The notes under the pieces: model-generated | What the model was told of the DNA's origin: nothing | Database searches by the model: none | What the model saw: only the letters and a program-made list of their open reading frames with translations | From: Obelidium mucronatum | Lineage: Eukaryota > Chytridiomycota > Chytridiomycetes > Chytridiales > Chytriomycetaceae | Assembly: GCA_025765595.1 (NCBI GenBank) | Contig: JAIVFH010000028.1 | Coordinates: 276,047-340,046 of the forward strand | Reading direction: 5' to 3' | DNA: 64,000 nucleotides | Shown: positions 54,240 through 64,000 of the stretch, piece by piece | Layout of the letters: each line of letters starts with the position of its first letter | Numbering within the stretch: the stretch's first letter is position 1 | Made by a program: the position numbers and the translations under genes

Positions 54240-54409
54240 TTACGAGAACAGCTTATCAAGGAATGTTTTGATTGACTTCATGGAGCGAGATGCTGTTGAG
54301 TCATTGGTACTTGATCGTGTGATTGGGATTCCAAAGACCTCGGCACTGTTATTTTGGGCGTGAAGACGTGGTTCTTGTGAGCAAAGGTGGCAATCATGCT
54401 TGGGGACAT
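54240..54409 (-). pseudogene. Small SPSVVAS-family gene with frame break
   Basis: ATG 54409 gives MSPSMIATFAHKNHVFTPK, after which the frame must shift near 54352 (A-run) to read EVFGIPITRSSTNDSTASRS and the basic amphipathic end SIKTFLDKLFS. Both halves match the family. A missing A in the run would explain it, so an assembly error is as likely as inactivation. Confidence 0.55.
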
Positions 54410-54563
54410 TTGCGAAGGAGTATTTCAAGACAAATTATGGAAGCGATTGTGTGGGCGTCGCTGGCTTTAATACTTTTGAATGGTTGCTGCGGGTGGCACA
54501 GCAAGGTGTAAATAACAATTGAACTTTTTATCAAGAGTTCGTTCCGAATACTTAATTTTATTT

Positions 54564-55319
54564 TCAAAGATCAATTGAGAGCATTTTCAACACAGCATAC
54601 ACTTGTCCCCGATGGTGCATTCCGTGATTTACAACGTGAAATAGCACATGCCCCAGATTCTTTTTGTAACTACTTTCCAGTGTCTCATTCAGCCCTTCCA
54701 CGAATTCCTTCCACAAAACAGCCTGCTTTCGAATTGACGCCGCCATCTCCTTGCGATCACTCACGAAGTCTTCCCAGTCGATTTGCTCAGAGTCCTTCGT
54801 TGCGTACATTTCTTCATCAGGCCGCTTCCAATATCGATCAAAGCGGGATACATCCCTTCCCTGCAACCTCTCGTACCAGACAATATCACCAATTAGCATA
54901 TGGTTCAAGGTGCCATGAATAGATCTGAAGCAGAGGCCAGTGTTGGAGTGGTACAGTTCATCGCTGACTTTATCGTCGAGAAGCAGCAATAACGAGTCGT
55001 ATTCAACCATGTTTTGCTGTGCATGTTCAACAAATAGCGCCTTTCCAGTGATCGGCAGCAGGGGTCTGACATACAAAGCATCGAGGGCAAGCGGCTTCAA
55101 ACCAGCAATACTCAGAAATCCAGAGATTTTTCCTCTGAGAGTTGTTGCGGTGTTTGTAGCGTTGAGTTTATTTGACGTATTGGTAAGGGTTCCCAAAGCA
55201 TTAAGCTCTTCCTGAACTAAAATCATCGTCTCCTGCGAAACTTTTCCGGCGTGCGTGGCAAGATGCTCTTTCTGCTTGTGGTTGGCCCAATCGTTGTATC
55301 GAACCAGGAAGTCGTCCAT
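54564..55319 (-). CDS. DinB-family metal-binding protein
   Basis: 251 aa, ATG 55319. The second half matches the bacterial DinB/YfiT-like four-helix family: FVEHAQQNMVEYDSLLLLLD, CFRSIHGTLNHMLIGDIVWY, ERLQGR, and GHVLFHVVNHGMHHRGQVYA. Its histidines (LNHM, and H-x3-H-H-R-G-Q) form the usual metal triad. The N-terminal 95 residues (MDDFLVRYNDWANHKQKEHL) are extra and helical, possibly a separate module. DinB proteins are thought to be metal-dependent thiol or hydrolase-type enzymes, with the substrate often unknown. In fungi the family is patchy. The start is 34 bp downstream of the PstS-like receptor 3 stop, on the same strand. Confidence 0.75.
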   Translation of the reverse strand: MDDFLVRYNDWANHKQKEHLATHAGKVSQETMILVQEELNALGTLTNTSNKLNATNTATTLRGKISGFLSIAGLKPLALDALYVRPLLPITGKALFVEHAQQNMVEYDSLLLLLDDKVSDELYHSNTGLCFRSIHGTLNHMLIGDIVWYERLQGRDVSRFDRYWKRPDEEMYATKDSEQIDWEDFVSDRKEMAASIRKQAVLWKEFVEGLNETLESSYKKNLGHVLFHVVNHGMHHRGQVYAVLKMLSIDL

Positions 55320-55352
55320 ACGTTTATAAAAAATTGTTGACTTTTATTGATT

Positions 55353-58300
55353 TCAAGTTTTCGACACTTTGCCTTGCTGCGAGTGCTGAGAGTTTCTTGA
55401 TTCGTCAGAGATTGAAACAAATCCTCCTCCTCCCCCACGCTGCGAAGATGCCGACAGACGTGCGGGATGCCCATGATCTCCCAAGGAATGATTCATTCCA
55501 AATTTGGGAACTTCGCTCACAACTATATTCTGGTTCGTGTTTCTTGACCAGTTTGCAAAAGAGGTGGAATCTTTCGCAAAAACTTGATAGACTTTAAGCT
55601 TCAGCAGATCTATAAATCGCGGTAAGCTTTTCCCCGATCGCGCAAACAGAAGAGGTATAATGGGATCTACAAAGTGGAAAGAATAGAAGATGTTAAATTT
55701 GCATGATATAAACCATTATCAGGTCTCGCCTTCGCATTTTAAAGCCGCTTTGACAAATTTGTATTCCTCACTTGTGAGCAGGTCTATCTTTTTGGCTTTC
55801 ACTGTCATTGTTTCAAACTTTCTCCATTGCGACTAATGTGACTTCACAATTAGAAATTGAAATCGAGATTTAGAATGTTACCGCCGAGAACATCCAAGTC
55901 TCCAAGTTCCCCACACTGCTGCTCACGACTGAGCTACTTGGAATCATCGAATTGGCAGACGTAAACAGAAAGTCTACCTGGTTGGCGGTAGATTGCTGGG
56001 TGCACTGTGCCATCCCAACCATTGTTGAACTCATATCCTCGTTCCTAATGGGAGCAAACATTGGAAATCAGAACAATGAAGACAAAACATCGAAGAATTA
56101 CCCAAAGGCTGCAAAAAACTGCTTCAGCTCTTCTTCTTTTTCCTTCATTTCTTTTCCACTGAGACCCAACTTGAATGTCCCCACAAAAAGAAAGTAAACG
56201 AGTAGAGATAGCGCACTTGTTATAATCAGAACAGCTAAGCTTAGTTTGGCTGAAATAAATGATTGCTTAAATAATCTGTGGGATCAGTGTTGATTTCAAG
56301 TGCTAACAGGACAGCACAAATGACAGCACAGTATATATAGATTCCGCCACGGAAGTAGTTGTACCAGAAGATCTCATTGGGTTTTCCCAATAAAGAGCAC
56401 AGTGCCAATAGTGAAAGCAACGCAATCAGGGTTGAGAGAAACTCTTTGTTCCCAATGTTAAAGTATAGAATCAGAATCAGCGTTTTTGAAACAGAATCCA
56501 AGTAGATGCACCATTCTTTGTCCTTGAAATCGAACTGTTTGCGTAGAGACTAACATAATTTTCTTAGTCATTATTGCTTTTAATAAGATGTCCCACAAAT
56601 CACTCCACCTTCAACGTTTTACTATATCGCACAACAGAATTTGTGAAGGCACACGACAAGACTAATGAAAGCAACGACATGGTCCAATGTCTGCCAGCAA
56701 AGCATGCTTCTTCGAAACTGTTTTTAAATATCCAATCTTGTGTTGAAAGGCGACAATCAAAAACTTTCGATAAAAGCTCAACGCTTGGACTGTACATGAT
56801 GACAGCATAATTTGGTAGAAAATCGGCCAAGACGGAGTGAAAATATGTCAAGCCAACGAGCTTCCGTGGGTAATACTCCTCGAGAATTGCGTAGAAGTAA
56901 GTTGTATAGAGCATACACACGAGCCACACAAACACCAACACAAGTAGAATGATGTAGTAGGCGTACCAGTCAGGTATCAACCCGAGATATGAAATTACAT
57001 CCATGTACAGATTATCTTGAATCACCACAGATTTGTGAAGACATAGGTAGAGAATTTGGAAACAGGTGACAAATTGGGTAATGATAGCTAACTGGTTTTG
57101 TATGGTGAATTTCACTTTCCCAGCCGTTTTCATCGCCAACTCTTCTTTTTGATCATCGTCATCATCTTCTCCATTCTCGCCCTGCATATTGGTACTCAAA
57201 CGCATGCTCCTTGAGTCAGAAGATTCTTCAAGACCAGTTTGGTTCAATTGTATTTGATAGAAATTGATGCCGAAAGGAATTGCGTTTGCCAGGATTAAAG
57301 CAATATAGTAAATCATATACAAAGAGTATCCAACAGGCGTACTTGATATGTTTGATGTATTATCCCAAAATTTGATTGAATTGTCCCAATCGTACGCCTT
57401 CGATCCTTAAAATGAAAAATGAACAACATAAGCAAACATAACGAAAATTAAGTCAAGAGGCTAATTAGCTCAACTGTTTGCATAAAATTCTTTTCGCTTG
57501 AAGCCCAAATTTAAGTCATCCATAACGTTCTTTCGATTACATGATACCAAGTTTAATGCATACAAGTTGTCATCTACAAGCTTTCCGGTAACAGAAACCC
57601 AACCTTGAGCCAAGTTTTCATTCTTCACTTGCATATTGGTAAACTTAAAACATTTGTTAGAAAACCACTTGTTCAGTGTCGCACATTTTTTGACATCACC
57701 AGAAAGTACCAAAAATACACCATCGCCTTAATTCGATCGCATTCGTATTGGGAGCCCGGAGAAAAGTAGAAGTAATTTTCTCGAATCAAGATAAAAGACA
57801 TCAAGGAGATTGGATACGCTGCCGCGTCGCGGATATCATATATATTTAAGTAGTTGTGGTGATTGAATGGAGCTCCTTCAGCAGCAGCCTTCATTGCTCT
57901 GACAGTAGACTCTGTGTTTGGGATTGTTAAAACCTGCATCGCATTGTATAAAGCTGCAATTTGAGGACTTTGGCCCACAGATCGTGCTTGAAATACACTC
58001 TCCATGGGGGCATATGTGAGGGAGTATTTGATGTTTGAAGAAATGTAGATCAATTCGCCAGCGGAATTTCCCAGGATTGTGGACGATGGCCATTTGGGTA
58101 AACTCGAAGCACCAATAAGTGATTTAAACTTGCTTGAATATTTAACTAGATAGCTTGTGAATATCTGAGTACTTCCACTCGAGTCCCCACGTCCAATCAG
58201 TTTGATTTGCGCGGCCGGCAGGGGAAGGCCTGGATTCAACTCTTGGATTGCTGTCGCATTCCACCATGCGATAGCCCCACAGAACATATCGCCCAGCACA

Positions 58301-58959
58301 GTGCCATTCAGAATCAATTGGCTGTTGATAAATTGGTTAACATAAACAAGCAAAGTAACAAGTAAACAAATAATTATGAGTCACACCTTCCAGTCTGGCA
58401 ATCCAGGAACATTATGGATAACAGCCAGAGCGCCCGCCATCGTTGGGAACAGCAGCGCACCCAAATGCGCCGGGGCTCTCGGATCAATGTATTTAGTAAC
58501 ATTGGAATACCCCGAGCCGTCGTCGGGCAGAAAGTATTTCAAATCCGATGCTGAAACATCGGAATCAGTTGCCCCAAAGAGACCAAACGCGTTAAAGAAA
58601 TCAGAGCGGCCAACACCGCTTCCCGCTGCAAGAAACGAGGAATCCAACACATACGGCGACTGTTGCTGCTGGAGGTAGGCCGAGAAGGACGCCAGCGACC
58701 GCCAGTACGTGTTGGCCATCATCGAGCTGCCCGATCCGTTCACGAGGAGGGGAGGTAGAAGAGTGTGCTCTCCCTTGCTTGGCGACGACTCGTTGATGTA
58801 GCTCGACAGGAGGCTGCATATAACGACCAGTGATGCAACTGGGACAACCATCGACATGGCGATCTTGAAGCGAAGGGTGACAGGCATGTCAGCGGACATG
58901 TTATCCTCCTCAATATCATTTAGCTTTGCTATGACTGGTGTCTTTTGATTGATTCCCAT
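55353..58959 (-). CDS. PstS-like/multi-TM receptor, copy 3
   Basis: ATG 58959 (MGINQKTPVIAKLNDIEEDN). One TM, then the PstS-like domain in exons 58959-58385 and about 58340-57710 (TVLGDMFCGAIAWWN, IGRGDSSGSTQIFTSYLVKY). A short exon follows near 57640 (QGWVSVTGKLVDDN), then the membrane domain in exons 57407-56605 and 56550-56080 (YSPSVELLSKVFDC, LYFNIGNKEFLSTLIALLSL, EEELKQFFAAFG). Cytosolic-tail exons continue to 55353: VGMAQCTQQSTANQVDF, then KKIDLLTSEEYKFVKAAL, DPIIPLLFARSGKSLPRF and a Gly/Ser/His end (GGGGGFVSISDESRNSQH). No frame break is needed. DNA from 58164 to 58825 is nearly identical to copy 2. Confidence 0.85.
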
Positions 58960-59143
58960 CGTTTCGTGAGTATCTAGCTCTTATTTTCCTATGGTGGAGG
59001 GCGGGTTTGAGAACGCGTCAATCTCTCGTTCCAAAACCTGAGTAAATTGTCACAATTGTCTTGGCCGAAAAAATAAGGATGAGACAATTTTCGAATTTGT
59101 ATTATTTATAAATTTAAAGAAAGAAATAATATCAGAGAATATT

Positions 59144-60470
59144 TTACAGGGTGAGGAATTGGATTCGGCGGTTTTCAAATGATACAGCTTCCATTATTCG
59201 GGCAACATCCTCGTCCTTATAGTTGGCGCCAAACACTCTCAATTCCGGGCAATGTCCAAGCACGCTTCCCAAACACCTTATAATACCCGAGATATTTGTT
59301 TTCTTGGAGTCCCCGAACAAGTGCAAGCCAGTCAAGCGCGAAGCGACCGACGAAGGTAGAGGCACCTTATGAAGATCAACCAAAGGAACAGATTGCATAT
59401 GCAAAGAAATATTCAAGGGAAGCAATTGATCGTTAGGGCATAGAATCAAACATTCGTCGAATAATACGAAGAGGAAACGTTTCAATGGCGCGAGATATGT
59501 TCCATAAGCCATCATCAGACATAGAAAAGTGCCTCAATGCTGCTAAAATTTTTCAGACTTCCGTGAACGATAGGTTCCCAGCCCATCATATGGGCAATCG
59601 CCGCAAGGTGGTGTGGTGGGTATTCCAAGTTTGGGTCATCTGAGTAAGTAGGGCCAACAAACGAGAAAGCCAGACTAAGCGATTCTAAATTCGGGCCAAT
59701 TATATCGCCAATGCGAGAGAGATCGAGGCCACCCTCCGGAATTGGTCCTCCAGTGAGAGAGAGTTCCTTCAGAGAGTTTCTCGATGCTTTCAACATCGCA
59801 AGCAGAGAAGTAAGGGTAAAGGAGTTTGCTCCATATGATGTTAAGGACAGGCGAACAAGAAAAGAGCCGAGGGTCATTGATTTTGATATTGAAGTGATTT
59901 GGTCTATTGATTTCGAAGACAACCCAAATAGAACGTTCGTGGAAGGATGCCCAGTAATAGAAAGATTTTCGATGGATTTGAACTTGATTGAAATAAAGTG
60001 AAGTAGACTGGCGTTCGAAGTTGTTGCCCAGCTTTGTAAAAACCAAGTTAGTAAATTCGTTGAAGACGAACCAATCATGAAAATAATAAAAAAAAACTAC
60101 CCCGCATCTATAATAAGAGTCTTCAATCGATCTACTTGTAATCCATTCAATAAGGCGCCAACTGAGTTCGCATCCATGTCCCAACCCCACTTCCCAAAGT
60201 CCAAAAAAGCGTGACGAACGCGCTGCAGCCTTCCGCTCTCCTTCTTCATTAACTTAATAAACTTGGAAGGAATATCTTGGTATCCTCCAATCGTTCGTGT
60301 TGCGGGGATGGGAAGCAAATGATGCCAGCGCAGGTACACCCAGAATGGATGAAGCAGACACGTCCGACGAAATTGACACGATACGGATCCAAAAGTTAAG
60401 AGAGAAGGTCGTTTGAGGCCAAGATATGTACCAGGGGAAATGTTGATGGACGGGTGAAACTTTGATCTGG
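59144..60470 (-). CDS. F-box/LRR-like protein
   Basis: Three exons. The first readable part (about 60460-60105) gives LGLKRPSLLTFGSVSCQFRR and TCLLHPFWVYLRWHHLLPIP, which looks like the second half of an F-box. No ATG is clear, and the start is uncertain. The following exons (about 60078-59515 and 59505-59144) carry leucine-rich units: LGSFLVRLSLTSYGANSFTL, SLKELSLTGGPIPEGG, ANLESLSLAFSFVG-like, SRLTGLHLFGDSKKTNISG, ELRVFGANYKDEDVARIM. F-box/LRR proteins usually choose substrates for SCF ubiquitin ligases. This identity rests on pattern, not on a precise family match. Confidence 0.55.
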
Positions 60471-60888
60471 TTGGTGAAACAAGAACTGAGCCGGAAGAGA
60501 CCCCAAAATGCCTTCGCTCTTTCTTTTCTTTATAAATATGCTGTGGAAACAGTCCCAGGTCGGCCGTTGCTCTCTAGCCAAGTTTCTTGGTTTCCTGCTG
60601 TTGCGGCAAACTGACGACTGTTTGACGGGACATAATCTGGAGGCAGGACGACGTTAGAGACGCGATTCTGGACGACATTTAAACTGATGCCAAACCTGGC
60701 TGGATGTAAAGCAAGATGATAAGCAGAGTCTCAAGTGGGAGTTGGCTAATATGGGACATCCAATAAAAAAATGAAGAAAACCACTATGATTTACGGGAGG
60801 CTGCTGGAGCCATGCGAATTGTTTGCAGTATGAAAGTAACAGTTATATATATATCTAATCACATAATCACAATCGAATAACACAAGTT
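60471..60888. other. Spacer possibly holding the 5' end of the F-box gene
   Basis: A minus-strand ATG at about 60633 gives only MSRQTVVSLPQQQE before a stop. No exon linking it to the F-box is certain. An (AT)n stretch lies near 60845. Nothing else is supportable. Confidence 0.35.
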
Positions 60889-62628
60889 TCACTTCGGAAT
60901 CACACTTCCATCGCATCCATATTCAAACTCATGCCCTTGATGCAGATTTTCCTCGAAACTAAACAAAAGTTCCATGAACGCTTGTAGCACCGAAGTTGTG
61001 TTTGTCAGTTTCCAATCCTGCAATAGGTTCGCGCTCCCTTGTATTTTGGATTCCTCAAAATTCACAGCAGCCACCAGGTTTGGAAAATTGTGAAGAGTTT
61101 CAGAATTCAGCACTTGCTTCCACCAGGCCATTTTAATGTCCACCTCACTCCACTGCGTCACGTCACTTGAATTTCGGTATGCGGGCACGTATGGAGAACC
61201 GGTTTCAGGGAGTAGCATCGGTTTGTTGTGTGATTCAGGTGTACAAAACATATGGTAGAAGTCATGGATTCTCTGATACGCGTCTAAATCCGTGACCAAG
61301 TTGGGAATCCAGCACGCTTTCCACAACAGAACCACTTCCAGTAAGATAGTCTTTGAAGTATGTCGATGGTACTGGGCAGTTCCGGCAATCGGCAAATGGG
61401 TAGTAGTACAGAGACAACGCGACCCAGTCAACCACGTCATCTCCAGGATAAAACGGAGTGTAAGGATCATCAAGTGAATTGATTTCGCCGTCATTGTTTG
61501 TATCCATTGCGATAAAGTTTGGTCCTGAAGTTGGAATGGGTGTTGACCCACCACCAACAAATGGATAGGTTATTCCAATATTCGGGCCCCACACCATTGC
61601 TGTTAAAATTGATAAATATCGGCTCATGCACGCGTAAATGTATGTAACGTACCAGTCATATTGGTGTGCTTCCGAACAAACTCTGTCACTCGTCGGAACA
61701 TTCTTACAAATTCCATCGGTTGATTTCCATACACAAACCAATCCCCTTGAAAGGCGGTTTAGATATTTTGAAGAAAGATCTGAGGGTCTCGTACCATTCA
61801 TTTCTGAACCAAACCGCAACAGAATGGGTGTGCCATAGAAGCTATTTATGCGCGAAAAATCCCGAGCGAGGCGATCTAAAATTTCGTCGGAATACGAGGT
61901 TGGATTGTTTGATGTAGGCATCATTGTGATTTCTAGAATTCCTCCAACTCGACCAACTTCGGATCCAAACCAATTCAGCAGCCCGGCGTCATAGGGCGCT
62001 GTGGCGATGGCATCGAGATCCATAAATGCGTTACTAAAAGGAGAATATAATTATGTAAATTGGACCACAGGAGTCGGACAGAGTTACATACAATATTACG
62101 GGGGTATATCCTTTCATTTTCTGACGAATCATTGACGGTGTTTCATAGCTCCAATCTAAGCTGAATCCGAGAATTATTGAGTTTTTGATTTGCGGCTGAA
62201 CTCGCGCGAAGCCTTTTGAGGCATCGAATTGACATCTGTGGCGGGAAAACATTAGGGAAACATAGTTCAACACGATGCTCATTTTAGAGTTGAATGATAA
62301 AATGTTACCCCAACGCGGGAATTCCAGTGATTGGATCCAATATAGGGACTTGTTTCGTGGGTGAATTGGCAGGTGTCGCGGAGATATGGAGGTTGTAGAT
62401 TTTCCACGAGAAATAGAGTAAACACAACAGTCCGAGGCACAATGCCAGCATTGATTTGATCCAAAACAAGCAGAAGCAAACACGATGTTTAAAGGAGTGC
62501 TCTTGTCTCCGATGGTGCAAATGAATGGAGGAAAGACTCAACGATGAACGTGTTGACTTGCGAGTAGCGACAGCAACCTTCTCTACGCGTCTGATAAGAG
62601 AATCTGACATGCAGCCGTAATCGGACAT
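60889..62628 (-). CDS. Membrane-anchored GH26-like glycoside hydrolase
   Basis: ATG 62628 (MSDYGCMSDSLIRRVEKVAV). A Ser/His/Arg-rich cytosolic part is followed by one TM (LALCLGLLCLLYFSW), giving a type II anchor. The next exons read CQFDASKGFARVQ, SIILGFSLDWSYETPSMIRQ, NAFMDLDAIATAPYDAGLLN, GGILEITMMPTSN. The motif TPILLRFGSEMNGT corresponds to the acid/base Glu of GH26 (normally H-E-M-N), and KPMLLPETGSPYVP to the nucleophile E. Also present are MVWGPNIGI, an EF-hand-like AMDTNNDGEINSLDDP and VDWVALSLYYYPF. The stop is at 60889. It probably acts on mannan or beta-glucan at the cell surface. One frame break lies near 61300. Confidence 0.7.
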
Positions 62629-62639
62629 TGGTTTTAAAA

Positions 62640-63013
62640 ATGCTGAAATGTTGCACCAGCGGTTTCCGGTGTTTTCTGTTTTGTTTTCGGATTGACAAGT
62701 TTGACAGGCGGGGTCTTTCAGTCATCAGAGTCGCCTTTATTCCGATGATAGATACTTTGCAAACTATCTTGCTACTTTTTTCAATGGCCAATACGCCATC
62801 TGCCCACATAATAATCATAGTAAGGCTCCAGTCTTGAGTTACTTCCCAGTCCCAACTTTTCAAGGCGAATGATGCGATGAACCTCATTGCAAGCTTGACC
62901 CTTTGAAGTATATACCATCTTGCGAGTATTGTGTTCGTCGTAATTAGCGCAAGAGTGGTGATACATCCACACGGATTTTTATTTGTTTTGATTGACCTAA
63001 GAATTATCATGAT
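62640..63013. other. Spacer between GH26-like gene and scramblase
   Basis: Open frames exist on the minus strand (for example 62781-62972, MWMYHHSCANYDEHNTRKMV) but match no family and show no splice signals that join them to neighbours. I do not call a gene here. Confidence 0.35.
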
Positions 63014-64000
63014 TTAACTGCTGAACGCGCCCATCATGAGAAACGGCATGATACCGCCTCTAAAAAACATCATTAAGGACGTATAAACCCTGTTCAACAT
63101 CAAGGCACGTACCCATGACCCGAATGACGACTGAAATAGTCAATATCAATGTCAATCGCACATGCCTACCATGAAAATGAATGAGCTTGTGCACGGGGAA
63201 TAGGTTCAAATTCTAATAACCAACCAAAATAACAGCGCGCTCATCCAACGAGATTGGTCTGGATGGAGGAATATTGTCCATATGAATTGCATAGACTCCT
63301 GTATCTGTGAAAATTTCGCGAGCAAACCCAGCAAAATTACGGTTGACTGCCGACAATATACCACCATTTTCATCCTCAATGTGGAAATCCCACGACAGAA
63401 ATGGCGATTCGATGATTCCAAACTGCTTTTGGCCCAGAAATAAATCGTATTTTCGTTTAATCAGGTGCCAGACTTGTTTGACTTCTCCAATCACGTTATC
63501 ATTGGCATCTGAAATCGTAATGGATGAGTTCAGAAACCACTTAATGGGTCTGTCGATCTATGTAGAGACGTAGACAGGGGGATTGAGTTTCTTTGAGAAG
63601 AGCAAACATTCCCACCTTCAAAACCACATTCCCTTGGACATCTAATACAACAGCCTTAAATGCTCTTCTTGTACCCATAACTTGACGGAGAATAGTCCCC
63701 GCAAATGAGGTCTCTTCTTCAGCAATAAACCCGACAGGAACGCCATTAGCATCCTATAAGCAAAACAGAATTCAAGGGATATTCCCTAGAAATAGAAATG
63801 GTCGAGTTTTTACCGTGACAGAATACTTGTTGGCCTGTTCGTAACCAACAAGAACGTTCATCATTTCAATCTGACGCCCAATCATGAGCCCTGTGTGCTG
63901 CAGGACATACGAAGGACCATCATTTGTCCTGCTTGATCACGTCTTCTGGTTTCTCGACTGGTAGAATGATTGAATGTGAGATCTGGGGATGAAGCTCGAT
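63014..64000 (-). CDS. Phospholipid scramblase family protein (5' partial)
   Basis: Reads in from the right edge, so the start is outside. Exons carry MMNVLVGYEQANKYSVT, DANGVPVGFIAEEETSFAGT, ILRQVMGTRRAFKAVVLDVQ, GNVVLK, IDRPIKWFLNSSITISD, then VIGEVKQVWHLIKRKYDLFL and SVNRNFAGF-like AVNRNFAGFAREIFTDTGVY. These are the blocks of the Scramblase (PLSCR/Aim25) domain, including the D-x-x-G-N-x-x-L repeat and the C-terminal G-G-I-M-P-F-L-M-M-G end, stop TAA 63016-63014. Introns lie at about 63551-63618 and 63757-63812, with a last small exon after about 63095. Fungal homologues are mitochondrial or membrane-associated. Localisation here cannot be judged without the N-terminus. Confidence 0.87.

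Noticed and set aside
62781..62972. 63-aa minus-strand ORF (MWMYHHSCANYDEH...)
   Set aside because: No homology, no neighbour linkage and no promoter signal; likely chance.

Overview
The window looks like nuclear DNA of a zoosporic (chytrid-like) fungus. Genes are spliced, with mostly short GT-AG introns (about 55-170 nt) that often carry a CTAAC-like branch site. Fungal and eukaryotic housekeeping families are present: RNase H2A, a STRIPAK Far11/STRIP protein, Sti1/Hop, phospholipid scramblase and Dph6. An ARMC2 homologue, a flagellar axoneme assembly factor, implies a flagellated stage. The organism call is an inference, because no rRNA or other marker is present.

Layout. 0-3.2 kb: 3' part of a class C GPCR-like receptor with EGF-like cysteine modules. 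3.2-5.0: RNase H2A (-). 5.2-13.4: two tandem receptors with a bacterial PstS-like phosphate-binding ectodomain and about eight membrane segments. A third, inverted copy lies at 55.4-59.0. 13.4-14.4: Dph6-like PP-loop protein. 14.8-19.7: a small-protein gene, a METTL21-like methyltransferase, a membrane-anchored GH20 hexosaminidase and a cAMP-receptor-like GPCR. 19.8-22.9 (+) and 31.4-34.6 (-): seven BTB/POZ paralogues in various states of decay. 23.0-31.3 (-): an SH3/membrane protein, a secreted DOMON protein and Far11/STRIP. 35.0-36.9 and 51.7-54.4: clusters of a small (about 54-83 aa) multicopy protein family. 37.2-43.5 (-): two tandem ankyrin-TRP-like channels. 43.7-47.9: ARMC2. 48.2-50.7: a thioredoxin-Sti1 fusion. 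54.6-64.0 (-): DinB-like protein, PstS-like receptor 3, F-box/LRR-like protein, GH26-like enzyme and scramblase (5' end outside the window).

The most unusual signals are four. (1) The PstS-multi-TM receptors. (2) About 40 short palindromes (stem 4-8 bp, three-base loop), all confined to introns of five genes, whose loop reads almost always GNA on the transcript strand. (3) The thioredoxin-Sti1 fusion. (4) The small-protein family, with a conserved core and a TATA box at a fixed distance. Receptors (class C GPCR, cAR-like GPCR, PstS-like, TRP-like) are over-represented, which suggests a region rich in environmental sensing, though no operon-like logic applies here.

Many conserved ORFs are broken by single-base shifts, often in homopolymers. 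I read most of these as consensus errors of the assembly rather than pseudogenes. Gene boundaries below are spans that include introns.
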